Positions 1 through 10,754 of a stretch of 64,000 bases of DNA are shown here, in pieces. The notes beneath the pieces are model-generated. The model was not told where the DNA came from, did no database searches, and saw nothing but the letters and a program-made list of their open reading frames with translations. Positions within the stretch are counted from its first letter, which is position 1. Each line of letters starts with the position of its first letter. Source of the DNA: Hyposmocoma kahamanoa (Eukaryota; Arthropoda; Insecta; Lepidoptera; Cosmopterigidae); NCBI RefSeq assembly GCF_003589595.1, contig NW_020654810.1:18842667-18906666 (forward strand), read 5' to 3'. Position numbers and translations under genes: made by a program.

Positions 1-171
1 ATTTATTTGATCACTACCCTAGACTGAAGCAAAGATGGCTTCTACAATGGAACGAGCTCGTCCAGATGATGTCTATTCAGTCGCATCTTTAGAATCTATA
101 CAAACTGTAGTGTATGCACATAATGTATCATAGACATTAGACAATACAAGTTACACTGCGGACGGCTGTTC

Positions 172-770
172 CCGCTTTCGTAATAAGGTAAGATTGTACA
201 CGACCTGCATACGCCCAATCATGACGTACGCCGGCGTCGCATTTGCTTAGGTAAATCCCGCGCTAATACACCGCCTGCAGGCTCTACGGATTTACGGCTC
301 CCCACAATATCCCAATTCATGAAACAGGCATCGAGGAAATACTTGGACTCTGCTCCTCACCAACCCAACCCCCTCGTGGTGGCTGCATCCTCTTACGACC
401 CCCTCAGGGAACAACCCCACCGCGTACGTAGGACCCGTCGGCCAAGGGAAGTTCTCAACGACCCTGACGACCCTATTACTCTCGCCACTTTGAAGGCCAA
501 CCAGATCGGTCAGTCCCGTCCCTCACCCACCAACCGTCCTCGCCGGCGAGGTCCCAGAGACCCTCATTAAGCACGTATAGTGGTAGATTCTTTCCCATAG
601 CACGCCCACTTGGGCGCCCTCAGGCCCGCTACTTAGTTTTAAGTTTAGTTTGTAATTTATGTTACGGGTTATGAGCCTTCAGCTCGTCCTCTTCATCCGG
701 TGGCGCAGTCAAGGCCATCAGCGGCCAACTGCAAAGTATCCTTGATAGAAAAAAGCCGTTCCCGCATTAC
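172..770 (+). pseudogene. 3' end of a Jockey-like LINE (reverse transcriptase C-terminus and tail)
   Basis: Broken reading frames match the C-terminal part of insect Jockey-type reverse transcriptases. Around 175-250 one frame reads RNKVRLYTTCIRPIMTYAG, the conserved block after the RT core. It is followed, after stops and a small deletion, by the 319-570 frame with HQPNPLVV and DPDDPITLATLKAN, the basic tail typical of these proteins. A stop at 568-570 is followed by about 200 bp that would be 3' UTR. The upstream RT core is missing or lies outside the window, so this is a dead, 5'-truncated copy. Family placement rests on remembered motif patterns, not on a search. Confidence 0.7.
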
Positions 771-779
771 GACACTAGA

Positions 780-1970
780 AAGAAAGAAGTGGAGGTATGT
801 GTCATGATTTCAAATCATTAGAATCCATTTCACTAAGGCACATAAACGTAATATCTGTATATTGAAAATATGTGCGATGCATGAGTTGAAATGATTTAAG
901 TCCATTAAATAACATATTATCCGCATATCATGGTGTACTACACCCGTGTCGTATTCTATTAGCTCGAGAAATGATATAAACAAACTGAAGCCGTTGGCTA
1001 CTAATCTAGCCAAAAACACACCTGCTAATACTTACAAAAAATAAATATTGTGGTTGTTGTGTAGTTGGTATTGCCTGTATTGAAATTGCTAACCTATATT
1101 GCAAAATTACGTATGAACTACAAATTACGATGTTCACCTACGACTATACATAATATGTGAGTGACTTTACAGGGAAATTGATAACCGGAGTAGATTTGTT
1201 GCTTGCAATTTAAACAAACTTGATGTTATATTTATAACATCAAGTTTGTTTAAATATACATAATATAAATATGTAACAAAAAATAAAAAAATTAAAGCAA
1301 ATAAAGTTTGACCAACTTTACGTAATTAATTCAGCAGTGCAAATCCTTCCTTTGCTAATTAGACATTCCCTGCAAATCGCATTTTTGTGTAAGCAGTAGC
1401 CCACATTTTGTTTACATTTAAGTGAACATTTTTGTCACTATATTAAAATACTACATACCTACTCATTGAATGAGTGGTTTATTCTGTCCTTTCAAAAAAC
1501 TGATTCATAACAACACTTCTAGCATTTGTTGGCATTAATATGATAATTATCATTGAGTAGTGATGTTGGAAATAATAAAATACAATCAGCAACATCTGAA
1601 ACAAAAAATGTTTTCAACGAATACGGTTGATATTGATATATCCGACTACACAACAACAAATAGTGCCTGTAAATATTAGCCGAATAGAACAAATATGAAG
1701 GAGCGAAAATTGTAATGGTTTATAAGTAATGGAAATTACTTATACCCACACAACCTCAAATGGGTTTGGTTGACTCCGCGTAACAGTGAAAGTATTGAAT
1801 CAATAACTTTGGAAAAAATATATGATAAAATTGAACATATACATTGATTACTATATGGTGTGAAAACGCGATTCCTAAAAACGTTCACGATAGTAAAAAA
1901 AGCACAAACTTACCTTGAAATTTTAAAAGAAAACCGCTGTGTGTAAATAGGTACTTTACATATATCGATG
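780..1970. other. Unassigned A+T-rich stretch
   Basis: No gene or recognisable repeat seen apart from the perfect palindrome at 1208-1255. Confidence 0.5.
1208..1255. repeat. Perfect palindrome, 23-bp arms, 2-nt centre
   Basis: Positions 1208-1230 and 1233-1255 are exact reverse complements separated only by TT. The arms contain AAACAAACTTGATGTTATA. Nothing around it explains it, and it would extrude as a cruciform or fold as a hairpin if transcribed. Confidence 0.9.
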
Positions 1971-1974
1971 AATT

Positions 1975-2420
1975 TCTTTATGTAAAGAAGAAGGCAAACG
2001 AGCAGACGATCCACTTGATAGGAGGTGGTCATCGTCGCCCATAGACATTTGCAACATCAGATGAGCTGCCTATGCGTCGCCAGCCTTTGAAAGCCCCGTA
2101 AACACGCTATTTGAAGAACCCCATGTCATAGCGCGAAAGATCATTGCACATCTTGCAGGTTCGAGGAAGGAACGAACTAGATGTCCGCGTGGTCTTACAA
2201 TGCCAGGTATCTAAGATGTGGGGATGGTCTCTACTCCTTTGGCCGGAGGTGAGATAGTAGAAACGAGACGGTCACACCAGTTCGAAAAGTTCCACAGAGC
2301 ACATTATAAAGACGGTAGAACGCACACAGAGAGCCAACGTCTCTCCGTAGGCGAAGGGGCTCCATACCGTCTGTGACTTTATATCAACTAAGCTAAATAG
2401 AACACGTGTAGTGTACGATA
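1975..2420. repeat. Probable dispersed repeat
   Basis: The segment around 1995-2100 (GAGCAGACGATCCAC, then GTCGCCCATAGACATTTGCA and TGCGTCGCCAGCC) resembles a very common lepidopteran interspersed repeat. The following 300 bp are unusually G+C-rich for the window and may belong to the same insertion. No intact reading frame. Classification is from memory and boundaries are approximate. Confidence 0.45.
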
Positions 2421-3304
2421 TACATTTTTCAAATGGCTTTAATTTCTTTTGTAAAAACAGAATTCTGAAGTAAAGCGTCTCTGCCGCTCGGCCCAAGCAA
2501 AATGAACCGTATTATTACGGGAAAAGTTCGAATTGGAGCTGAAGTATTATCGACTTTTAAAGATAGTCGAGTTGTATGTGCTCGGAAAGACAGTCACAGG
2601 CAGGGAATTGCATTCCTGGGCTGCACGCATAGTAAAATGTGACGAAAATCGCTTAGTACGGTTGAAGTACGTCGTAGAGACGATATCTCGCCGTACGTCC
2701 ACATGTCAGGTGGTAAAAGAGGGCGGGCAGATTGAGCTGATAGAGCTCACTCCCCGAAGTATATTCTGTAGAAAACCGACACTCAACTTTGCGCCGGTGG
2801 GTTAAACTATCAAGTTTATATTCGGGTATAATATCGCCAATAGGTCTTCTGGTTCTGCGTTCTACCGAGCCATTAGCCTTTAATTAATTACCATAATGAC
2901 ATTCCACAATATTGAAGATTTAATACCATATTTACATTTCATTTCATGTGTCTTCACTTTTGTAGAATAGTAGACTTATTAAATTTATTGTAGTTAAATT
3001 TTATTGTATATTTAGTTAAGTTGTGATTAATTGGACTGTATGGATGCAAGTGTGGTCACAAATTATTGCACGAGTGCCTATATAAATATTACAGGGAACG
3101 TGTATGTCGCTCTTGGAACGTCTTTAAGACCTATGTATCAAAAAAGTCAGACATAAATAAATCATTTATTGCTTTGTGATACATGAGTTATAAATTTATT
3201 TCGATGTGTATTTGTGTTTATAAGTGTACGAGTCAGGATACATTTATAAACGAAAAAAAAACTATTCCACAGAAAAACAACGCACATACAGAGACTTACT
3301 ATTT
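2420..3304. other. Unassigned stretch with one open frame of 90 codons
   Basis: A + strand frame at 2533-2805 is open for 90 codons, but it has no recognised domain, no repeat support and no splice or promoter context, so it is not called as a gene. Nothing else seen. Confidence 0.4.
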
Positions 3305-3587
3305 AGTAGCAGTAGAGCTCCTTGTGAAAGTACCACACATTACCTATTTCTGCAGCCAAGCAGTAATGTCAGCATTACTGTGTTTCGGTTTTGAAGGGTA
3401 AGGGTGTTGGTGAAATTACAGGCTCATAGACTTGTCAACTTATTTCTCAGGGTGATGGGCGCAGTTGCAGTGCCCCTCAGATCTTTGCGATCTAAAGCTC
3501 TGAGTGGCACTGCAGCTGTTATGGACAGGCGTGTAGCTTACCATAAGCCACGACTTGTTCGTCCCGTCACTTGATATTTTAAAAAAA
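3305..3587 (+). repeat. SINE-A, nearly full length
   Basis: SINE-A is the name used here for a family of about 300 bp with ordered landmarks: head AGCAGTAGAGCTCCTTGTGA, then GTAATGTGAGCATTACTGCG, GGTGCTGGTGAAATTACAGG, GGGTGACGGGCGCAGTGGCA, GATCTTTGCGATTTAAAGCT, TTATGGACAGGCGTGTAGCT, ACGACTTGTTCGTCCCGTCA, and an A-tract after TATTATAA. This copy has all of them, with a short deletion near the head, and ends in AAAAAAA. The A-tail and 5' truncation of many copies suggest retroposition. A tRNA-like promoter with normal box spacing is not evident. Confidence 0.85.
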
Positions 3588-4066
3588 GGAGACTAAAGAA
3601 TACAAAGCAAGGGTGCAACTGTTTGCCCTATTACTAGTGAGTAATATCTTTCAAGCTACCTTGGGGAATGTAAGTCTTACCTAATTCAAGAATCTTATGC
3701 AAAATTAAATCTATTTGTTATCAAGTTCAATTCTATATAAATTACATTAACAAACAAAAGCTGGCTTTATTCGCTGCCGCCGCACTTCTACATCGCTTGC
3801 AAACAAACCTATTGATTTATGTGTAGTGAGCATGTGCTTACTGTACTCGATTGTGTAAACAAAAGCATGTATGTATGTGTAAGATAGTCATTGTACTAAC
3901 CCGCCGTTTATATAATATGTTATAGTATACATGTTTATAGAAGTGTTGTGTCTTTATCTTATGTATTTTAACGGCTAAGCTCTTATAATGGTGAATTTCA
4001 GTCAACTTCACTAATTTTATTCTAAATTTCTATTCTGAAGTCTGATCATCATCAACACATTTACAC

Positions 4067-4373
4067 TTTTTTTTCATAATATCAAGTGACGGGAAGAACA
4101 AGTCGTGCACCTAATGGTAAGCTAGACGCCTATCCATAACAGTTACAGTGCCACTCAGAGCTTTAAATTGCAAAGATTTGAGGGGCACTACCACTGCGCC
4201 CGTCACCCTGAGACATAAAATGACAAGTCCCATGTGCCTGTAATTTCACCAGCACGCTTACCATTCAAAACCGGAACACAGTAATGCTGACATTACTGCT
4301 TGGCGGCAGAAATAGGTAAGGTGGCAGTACTACTCTAGACGAGCTCTTTCACAAGGAATTGTACTGCTACTAA
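4067..4373 (-). repeat. SINE-A, nearly full length, minus strand
   Basis: Reverse-complement copy starting with a T-run (the A-tail) and ending with the head near 4370. It is immediately followed by a fragment of another SINE (4374-4426). Confidence 0.85.
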
Positions 4374-4426
4374 ACGTTCCACTGTTAGGCACGAGTCTCC
4401 TCTCAAGCGAGGGTTTAGGCCACGGA
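4374..4426 (-). repeat. Fragment of SINE-F
   Basis: Contains GGCACGAGTCTCCTCTCAAG and GCGAGGGTTTAGGCC, matching the 3' part of the SINE at 57080-57335. Confidence 0.6.
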
Positions 4427-4429
4427 AGA

Positions 4430-5005
4430 AAAAAAAAAAGTCCCTTAAGCCTCGATTACCATCGGAACCAGTGTGGCCAAAACGCACACAAACAAATGAT
4501 AACACTACGACATCTTGATAATGATTGCTCATCGTTTCTAATTTCAAAAGATGTAACAAATTCTGGATTATTAAAATAATCTGAACTTTACCCAGTCGAT
4601 ATATCGTTCCAAGTTCAATACCTTTATTGCAAGTTACGACGTTTTGATTTTAAATCGAAATTTTATTCAACGTGCTGCCACCTTGCGGCCAGGAGCTGTA
4701 ATGCGACGAATGATTAGCATATGAACCATTTCGATAAACAGAAAATTGAAAATTTATTAAAATAAGACTTACCGATGATATGAAATATTACTACGGGTAA
4801 TAGTTTTAGTGCAGTTATCATATTTGCGCTCCAAAACAGCACAACAAGGCATTTTTCAGCGATTTTAGAGAATTTGCTGGAAAGAATGACTCAACCATGC
4901 CATACAAAGCGAAAATGGAGGATTGATCTCAAGCAGGTCTTTCGAGGCCTGATGTTGGCACGTGTCCGATGCTAACTAATCACTTCTCCTGTATTTATTG
5001 TTCTG
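4430..5005. other. Unassigned stretch
   Basis: No gene, repeat or RNA recognised. Confidence 0.4.
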
Positions 5006-5009
5006 TGGT

Positions 5010-5262
5010 TTATGCCATAGTCTGCCACACCGCGCTGATCCAGTGCAGGTCGAGGACTTCACACGTTTACCTAGGGTTGTGAATGTTCTTCGACGTAGTT
5101 TGATCACGGTGTTTTCCTTCACCGAAAAGCTTAATAATTAATTAATTAATTAATTAATTCCGAAGAACTCAGACGTGCGAGCCCGGATTCGAATGCACGG
5201 CCTCTGCATGAGAGGCGGTAGGTCAAACCATTAGGCTAACACAGCTTTTTTTATATTCTGAA
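5010..5262 (-). repeat. SINE-F, tRNA-derived, with TTAA microsatellite
   Basis: On the minus strand the head reads through CTACCGCCTCTCATGCAGAG and a B-box-like GCATTCGAATCCGGGC near 5185-5205. The body contains GTTTTCCTTCACCGAAAAGC, also found in the copy at 57080-57335. A (TTAA)n tract fills about 5131-5159. The wider left part is degraded. Confidence 0.65.
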
Positions 5263-5927
5263 GATATGTAGGTAGGTACATTGGACGATTAGAGACTTTT
5301 TTAGTTGAGCAAATGTTATTTGGATACGGCTAGTAGCCGGGAGCTATTCATAGAAATATTAAGATATTGTCATGTGAACAAGATTGTATTATTACAATTA
5401 TATCTCTATTCTTAGGTACTAAGACCAAACATGTAGCCAACCAGCAGGTTGTACGGTAATAATTGTCTTTGGTTAATTGCGGGTAGGATTTCCCAGAAAC
5501 TGTCTTTGTCTTGGACATTGTTTAGTTAGAGTAATGGAATTGGTGTCTACTTGTTAGCCCGCTAGACATTTGCTTAGTTCTGTAAGTATTTTTTATAAAA
5601 TGTGTATGTAAATTTGAGAATTCGCAATTTTCTATGTACTACATCTATCGTATAGTTTATGAACTGAAAAACGCCTGATATTACTTTATTAGCAATAGTC
5701 GTAATGTGCGCGTTTGCAATTAATATTGTATGGAATGGATGAAAACATTATCCATTCCACACATAAATGGTAATGTTTCAACAATATTAAATAGTAATTT
5801 CAAGATTAATACGAGAGGGTTATACCTCCCTGTGAAATTATTGTACTATATTTTGTTCTACATTTTCATGTGTAACTAATATAAGGTACAACTATTTTGT
5901 TTTAGCCTTTTATTGTTAATTAATTAT
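5263..5927. other. Unassigned stretch
   Basis: No gene or repeat recognised. Confidence 0.4.
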
Positions 5928-6253
5928 CAGTAAATCTCCTTGTGAAAGAGTTCGTCCAGGGAAGTAACTAACCTAACCTAACCTTACCTATTTCTGCCAA
6001 ACTATAAAGTGAGCATTGCTGCGTTTTGTTTTTGACGGGTGAGGCTGCTGGTAAAATTACAGGCACATGGGAATTGTCAACTTGGATAAATGTCTCAGGG
6101 TGACGGGCGCAGTGGCATTGCCCCTCAGATCTTTGCGATTTAATACTCTAAATGGTACTACAACTGATTTGCAGTTGTTGTCCATAGGGACAGGCGTTTC
6201 GCTTGCCACCAGGCGCACGACTTGTTCGTCCCATCATTTGGTATAATAAAAAA
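5928..6253 (+). repeat. SINE-A, full length with CCTAA-like insert
   Basis: All landmarks of the family are present. The head is followed by a short TAACCTAACCTAACC tract near 5967-5983 that other copies lack. It could be a telomere-type repeat insertion or simple slippage. Ends in AAAAAAA at 6253. Confidence 0.85.
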
Positions 6254-6341
6254 ATATATTCCAAGATTTCTGAGAGACGTAATATTCCACTCCAACTTGT
6301 ATCTACTTGAAGTATAGGCAAATATACATATTATTTTTACT

Positions 6342-6566
6342 ATAATAATAATAATAATAACGCTCACACTCAACATAGCCCCGCACTAGGGAAACCCTGT
6401 GTCGCGGGTGCCATGGACACACACACATAGACAACCACAAATTACACCCAAACTCACGAGAGAAATAAATGTAGGCCATACAAATATTTCTCCCGGCCCG
6501 GGAATCGAACCTGGGACCTCTGCGTGGCAGTCCGGCATGGTAACCGTTCGGCCACGGAGGCAGTTA
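6342..6566 (-). repeat. SINE-B, tRNA-derived, nearly full length
   Basis: SINE-B has a tRNA-like head: TGGCCGAACGGTTACC fits a pol III A box and GGTTCGATTCC an exact B box. The body contains GAGAAATATTTGTATGGCCT, ACATTTATTTCTCTCGTGAG, TTTGGGTGTAATTTG, TGTGTCCATGGCACC and CCCTAGTGCGGGG, and it ends in a (TTA)n tract. Here it lies on the minus strand with an AAT-repeat tail at 6343-6360. Confidence 0.88.
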
Positions 6567-6610
6567 AACTACTATGTTTGTATACTATAAACTATATATA
6601 CTATAAACTA

Positions 6611-6824
6611 TGTTCCGGTTTTGAAGGGTAAGAGGGTGCTGGTGAAATTACAGGCACATGGGACTTGTCAACTTATGTCTCAGGGTGACGTGCGCAGTCG
6701 TAGAGCCCGTCAGATCTTTGCGACTTAAAGCTCTGAGTAGCACTGCAACCGTTATGGATAAGCGTGTAGCTTGCCATCGGGCGCACGACTTCATCGTCCC
6801 GTCTCTTGACATTGTAAAAAAAAA
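6611..6824 (+). repeat. SINE-A, 5'-truncated
   Basis: Starts within the family at TGTTCCGGTTTTGAAGGG and runs to an A-tail at 6824. It lies about 45 bp from the SINE-B copy. Confidence 0.85.
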
Positions 6825-6829
6825 TCTCA

Positions 6830-7968
6830 GTTTTTACCGTTGTCTGGTACATAATGATACAATTATAATTAGATGAACGTAATTTTGTCAAACGAGTTAT
6901 AATAAAGTGTGATCTGTCACACATTTTTTAATTTTTCGTTATTAATGAAAGATAAATAGGACTAAGGCGATTGTTGGTGGTCCACACTAAGACTCTAAAG
7001 TGTCACTTAAAATCGCTTTTCTTTACTAATCGCATGACTTATGAAGCCATGGATTTTACTTAACAGTAATAAAATTTAATTACCTTTCGAACCCTGTGGT
7101 TACGTCAGCTAATCTCTTATTTATTAGAACTAGGCAGGGCTACCAGTTTTGAAGTTAGAAAACGATTGCTATCTTTATTTTTTTTTTCGTTTAATCTACA
7201 TTGTATATTTTGTTTGTCTCGTTTGCACTCCATTACTATCACCCGGTTGCGATTAAATTTTAGCTTGACTTGGCAAAAACAAGATTTTTCGAAAAATTTT
7301 ACTTACACTACTCATGGTCACGGCGCATCTAAGAGCGGATACACACGGCGACTGTTAGTAACGCGATTCAAGTTTAATATTTAATACATTTATTCCCTTT
7401 TAAATTTACAATTAACAAAACAATATATTGCGCATAAACCTATACAGATTTTTCGTACATAATTATTCAACATTAGTGACTGTATCGTTTGTAACCACTC
7501 TAATATACATTATACTAAAATATTATATTTCCTAGCATCCATCATCTCACAATGTCTCAAGCATTCACAACACACAGCCGCCCAACGCCATGCAAGCAGA
7601 ACGCACTCCGGTGCTACGCTGATGCCAACCGCTCATTGATCATTGTGAGGGCACGGATTACCGGTAAGTTCCTGCGCAACCCGGTACGTGCCGTAGGCAT
7701 TGGCAACACTTTTACTTCATTCATTCTAGAGACGTCTGGTGCAAATAATATAACAGTTGACCCACTAATGTAGGACAGTCCGACTCACCGCGTAAAACCT
7801 TACAAACACCCCATGATCCAAGTGCTCAGTAAATATTTCGTCGGATATGGAAACGGGAAATACTTGTACCTTTTTTTGTATAATAATTTAAGGAAAGCTT
7901 TAAGGACATTTTCCAGAAGTAATGTATACCTAACTTCATGCGGACGAAATTTTAAAAACTAGCTAATT
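6830..7968. other. Unassigned stretch
   Basis: Two short open frames (7166-7384, 7552-7773) have no recognised domain. No repeat recognised. Confidence 0.4.
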
Positions 7969-7969
7969 A

Positions 7970-8254
7970 TTCTTCTTTTTCTTTATGATACTAACTGACG
8001 GGACGAACAAATCGTGCGCCTGGTGTTAAGGGACACGCCTGTTCTAACAGTTACAGTGCCACTCAGAGCTTTAAATCGCAAAGATTTGAGGATACTGCCA
8101 CCGCGCCTGTCACTCTGAGATATACGTTGACAAGTCCCGTGTACCTGTAATATCACCTGCACTATTACCCTTCAAAACCGGAACGCAGTAGTATTCACAT
8201 TTGTAGTACATCCCTGGACGAACTCTTTCATAAGAAGCTCTACTGCTATTAAAA
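7970..8254 (-). repeat. SINE-A, minus strand
   Basis: Landmarks ACGGGACGAACAAATCGTGC through CTCTTTCATAAGAAGCTCTA are present. A deletion removes part of the GCAGAAATAGGTAAGG block. Confidence 0.8.
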
Positions 8255-8330
8255 TTCGTGGTGAAAGGATTAGCCAATAGGCGCAAGGAATTCACCGATT
8301 ATTACCCAGAGCACGCTAAACGTACAGGAA

Positions 8331-8778
8331 GGAAATGATACATGCTAGACTGCCACGCAGAGATTCCGGGTTCGATTCTTGGGCCGCGAGAAATATTTGT
8401 ACTACTGTTGGGCATAGGCCTCTTTATTGCGCCAATATTTTAGATGCTGCGCCTTTCGCATCCAGCGCGATCTCGCAAATCTGACGATATCGTCAGACCA
8501 TCGGGCTGGTGGTCTGCCCACTGCCCTTTTTGCTTCTTTTGGCCACTATTCCATGACTGCTTTGGTTTATCGTCCGTCTTCTCGTCTAGCCGAATGTCCC
8601 GCCCACCTCCCCCTCAACCTCGTGATGCAATTACCTACGTCATCGATTGAATATTTGTATAGCCTACATTTATTTCTCTCGTGAGTTTGGATGTAATTTG
8701 TGGTTGCCTATGTGTGTCCATGGCACCCGCTATACTGGGTTTTCCTAGTGCAGGACTTTGAGTGTGTGCGTTATTATA
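8331..8778 (+). repeat. SINE-B split by an RTE insertion
   Basis: The tRNA-like head (8331-8401, with GGTTCGATTCTTGGGCC) and the body (8650-8778, with AGCCTACATTTATTTCTCTC) are one SINE-B copy. The interruption falls inside GAGAAATATTTGTA and is bounded by a 10-bp duplication, AATATTTGTA, at 8392-8401 and 8650-8659. Confidence 0.85.
8402..8649 (-). mobile_element. 5'-truncated RTE-type LINE insertion (RT C-terminus)
   Basis: Read on the minus strand with one or two frame changes, this 248-bp insert encodes the C-terminal signature of RTE-type elements: WAGHSARREDGR, AVGRPPARWSDDIVRFAR, SRWMRKAQHLKYWRNKEAYA, then QQ and a TAG stop whose last base lies at 8402, the insertion boundary. A 10-bp target-site duplication flanks it. 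The plus-strand frames over this region are shadows. The lack of any 3' UTR beyond the stop is notable. Confidence 0.85.
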
Positions 8779-8789
8779 CATCATGGATG

Positions 8790-9205
8790 GATGCCCCTTT
8801 TGTGAACCCCTCGTTTAAGCATTGTAAACGGTTAGTAATAACTTTAGGATTATAAAAATAACTGATTTTGTGGATTGCATAATGTCCGAAAACAGCTGGC
8901 AGCAAGTATCACAACATTGTACGAAAATGAGGCGTCTGTCGAAAGACTACGTCAAAATCCTTTAAAGAGAAGTCGTTAAATTGGCTCTGTCTCAAGCACA
9001 TAAGTAATGGCACATGTAACAAGTCACACGCTACGGCTAAAAATACATACGAAACACTCTGCTTGATTGAAAAGAAGATTGTTATCCGCACTCCATCGGA
9101 ACACCGTGTTGAAGTTCTATTGCAAAGATTCACAATCTGGTCTTTGATAGATACATACATACATATACTTCACCCCTTTTCCTAGACTGTTCGATATTGA
9201 CAGAT
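8790..9205. other. Unassigned stretch
   Basis: Nothing recognised. Confidence 0.4.
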
Positions 9206-9207
9206 AT

Positions 9208-9363
9208 CTGTGCACTATATTTTGATTCGTTCCGTAGTTCCGGTGGGAGAGCGTCAGTCACGGGCGAGGTCGCGGGTTCGAGTCCAGCCGGATCGAAGGA
9301 ATGTTTCTTTGTGTTCGATCTTTGTATTATAATTATAACAAACTAGTGGAGTAATTTGACAAA
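9208..9363 (+). repeat. SINE-C, tRNA-derived
   Basis: Head with a B-box-like GCGGGTTCGAGTCCAGCC, then CGGATCGAAGGAATGTTTCT, GTTCGATCTTTGTATTATAA and the tail ACAAACTAGTGGAGTAATTT. The same body recurs at 22286, 27556, 27760, 28270, 40752 and 40829. Confidence 0.75.
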
Positions 9364-9364
9364 A

Positions 9365-10084
9365 ATAATTTAAGATTTGGATTTAGATTTATGTTTATTT
9401 ATTATCTTGTAAACTTTACATTATTATATACAAAATATTACATTACATGAATCGTTACAAATAGTGATAAATGTTACATTTCAAAAAATTACAAATATCC
9501 AGTACAAGTTTTGTACTACGTAATTTTAACATAGTTAATGTAGTTATGTGAAATAATGTAGGAAGGTATTTAATATTAAATAATATAATAATAATAATTA
9601 TGTCAATATAATGCTTGTATGCATAAAGTTTATTTTTATTTATTCATTTCTGTAAAATAATATTTATACCAAATAACCTATAAATTACAACATATATTAC
9701 AAGACCATGTCCCTATATTCTTCTTAATATCATGGCAGTAAATAATCGTAACATTCAACAAACTTAATATTACAGTGCTGATATTTTTATTCTGATTAGA
9801 TAATCGACGTATTAATAAAAACAATGAAATTGTTTCATTGACAACCCTAGTCAAAGAACTGTGGGTCACTTTTGGGCAGCGAACATAAAATAAACCCATT
9901 GGTAATAATGTATTGGCTTTCTTATTATTTAGTGCACGTGCACTAATCGGCATTCCTCGTAAGGATTGTTGGTATTGTATTGTTATTGACTGACTCTTAT
10001 AATTGGAAAACAACTTTACTGTCAACAGTTATGAACGAAGAAAACAATTCTTTTTCTTTGAAGAAGAGAGCAATGATATCAATC
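9365..10084. other. Unassigned A+T-rich stretch
   Basis: A minus-strand frame of 115 codons at 9678-10025 has no recognised domain and sits in A+T-rich DNA, so it is not called. Confidence 0.4.
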
Positions 10085-10232
10085 ACCAAGCAGTAATGGA
10101 GCATTACTGCATTCCGGTTTTGAAAGGTAAGTGTGCTGATGAAATTACAGGCACATGAGACTTGTCAAGTTATGTCTCAGGGTGACAAGCGCAGTGCTAG
10201 TGTCCCTTAGATTTTTGACACTGCACCTGTTA
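10085..10232 (+). repeat. SINE-A, truncated at both ends
   Basis: Contains the middle of the family (CAAGCAGTAATGGAGCATTA to GACACTGCACCTGTTA). Confidence 0.8.
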
Positions 10233-10351
10233 AGTCAAATCAAATAATTTATTGCTTTAAATGTGGTAAGTAGGTACAACACTAGATGGTACTCTTTACA
10301 GAATAATGAATCACACTTTAGCCATTTCTGACACAATATATAAATCTCAGT

Positions 10352-10752
10352 ACAGAGTACTAAAAAAGCCGACCTCAAAAGTACGTGGAATCTATTTGCC
10401 AAGTTTAATTAAAATATTCCCTAGTTCGCCACTATACAGGACTTGACATAAAAATAATAAAAATCGGTTCTCAGAACTCAAAGTATATTGAGAGAGAAAA
10501 GCGCCTTGAATTGGAGAATTGCAAAACCAACCATTAAAGTAATTGCTCCTTAAGTAAAATTTAGGCGCTATTTATAAAAATGAATGTTCATGCGTGTGCA
10601 GCCACCCTTAGAGGTGGATGATTTTCTTCAAAATGAAATGGGACTACTATGGAGGTACCCTCTTTCAAACAAAAAGGAATCATAAAAATCGGTTCAGAAA
10701 AAAAAACATACAGCCGAATTGAGAACCTCCTCCTTTTTTGAAGTCGGTTAAT
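10352..10752 (+). mobile_element. Repeat D: non-autonomous inverted-repeat element
   Basis: About 400 bp bounded by CCGACCTCAAAAGTACGTGG at the left and TTTTTTGAAGTCGGTTAA at the right; these ends are near-complementary (consensus AACCGACTTCAAAA). The interior carries GCGCCTTGAATTGGAGAA, TTAGGCGCTATTTATAAAAA and GGTGGATGATTTTCTTCAAA, repeated at 34020-34170. No coding capacity. This is the least disrupted copy in the window. The 77-codon minus-strand frame inside it is not a gene. Confidence 0.7.
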
Positions 10753-10754
10753 AA

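Noticed and set aside
8427..8684. Plus-strand open frames of 85 and 68 codons
   Set aside because: Shadows of the minus-strand RTE reverse-transcriptase end at 8402-8649.
9678..10025. 115-codon minus-strand frame
   Set aside because: A+T-rich, low-complexity hydrophobic product without a domain; likely chance.
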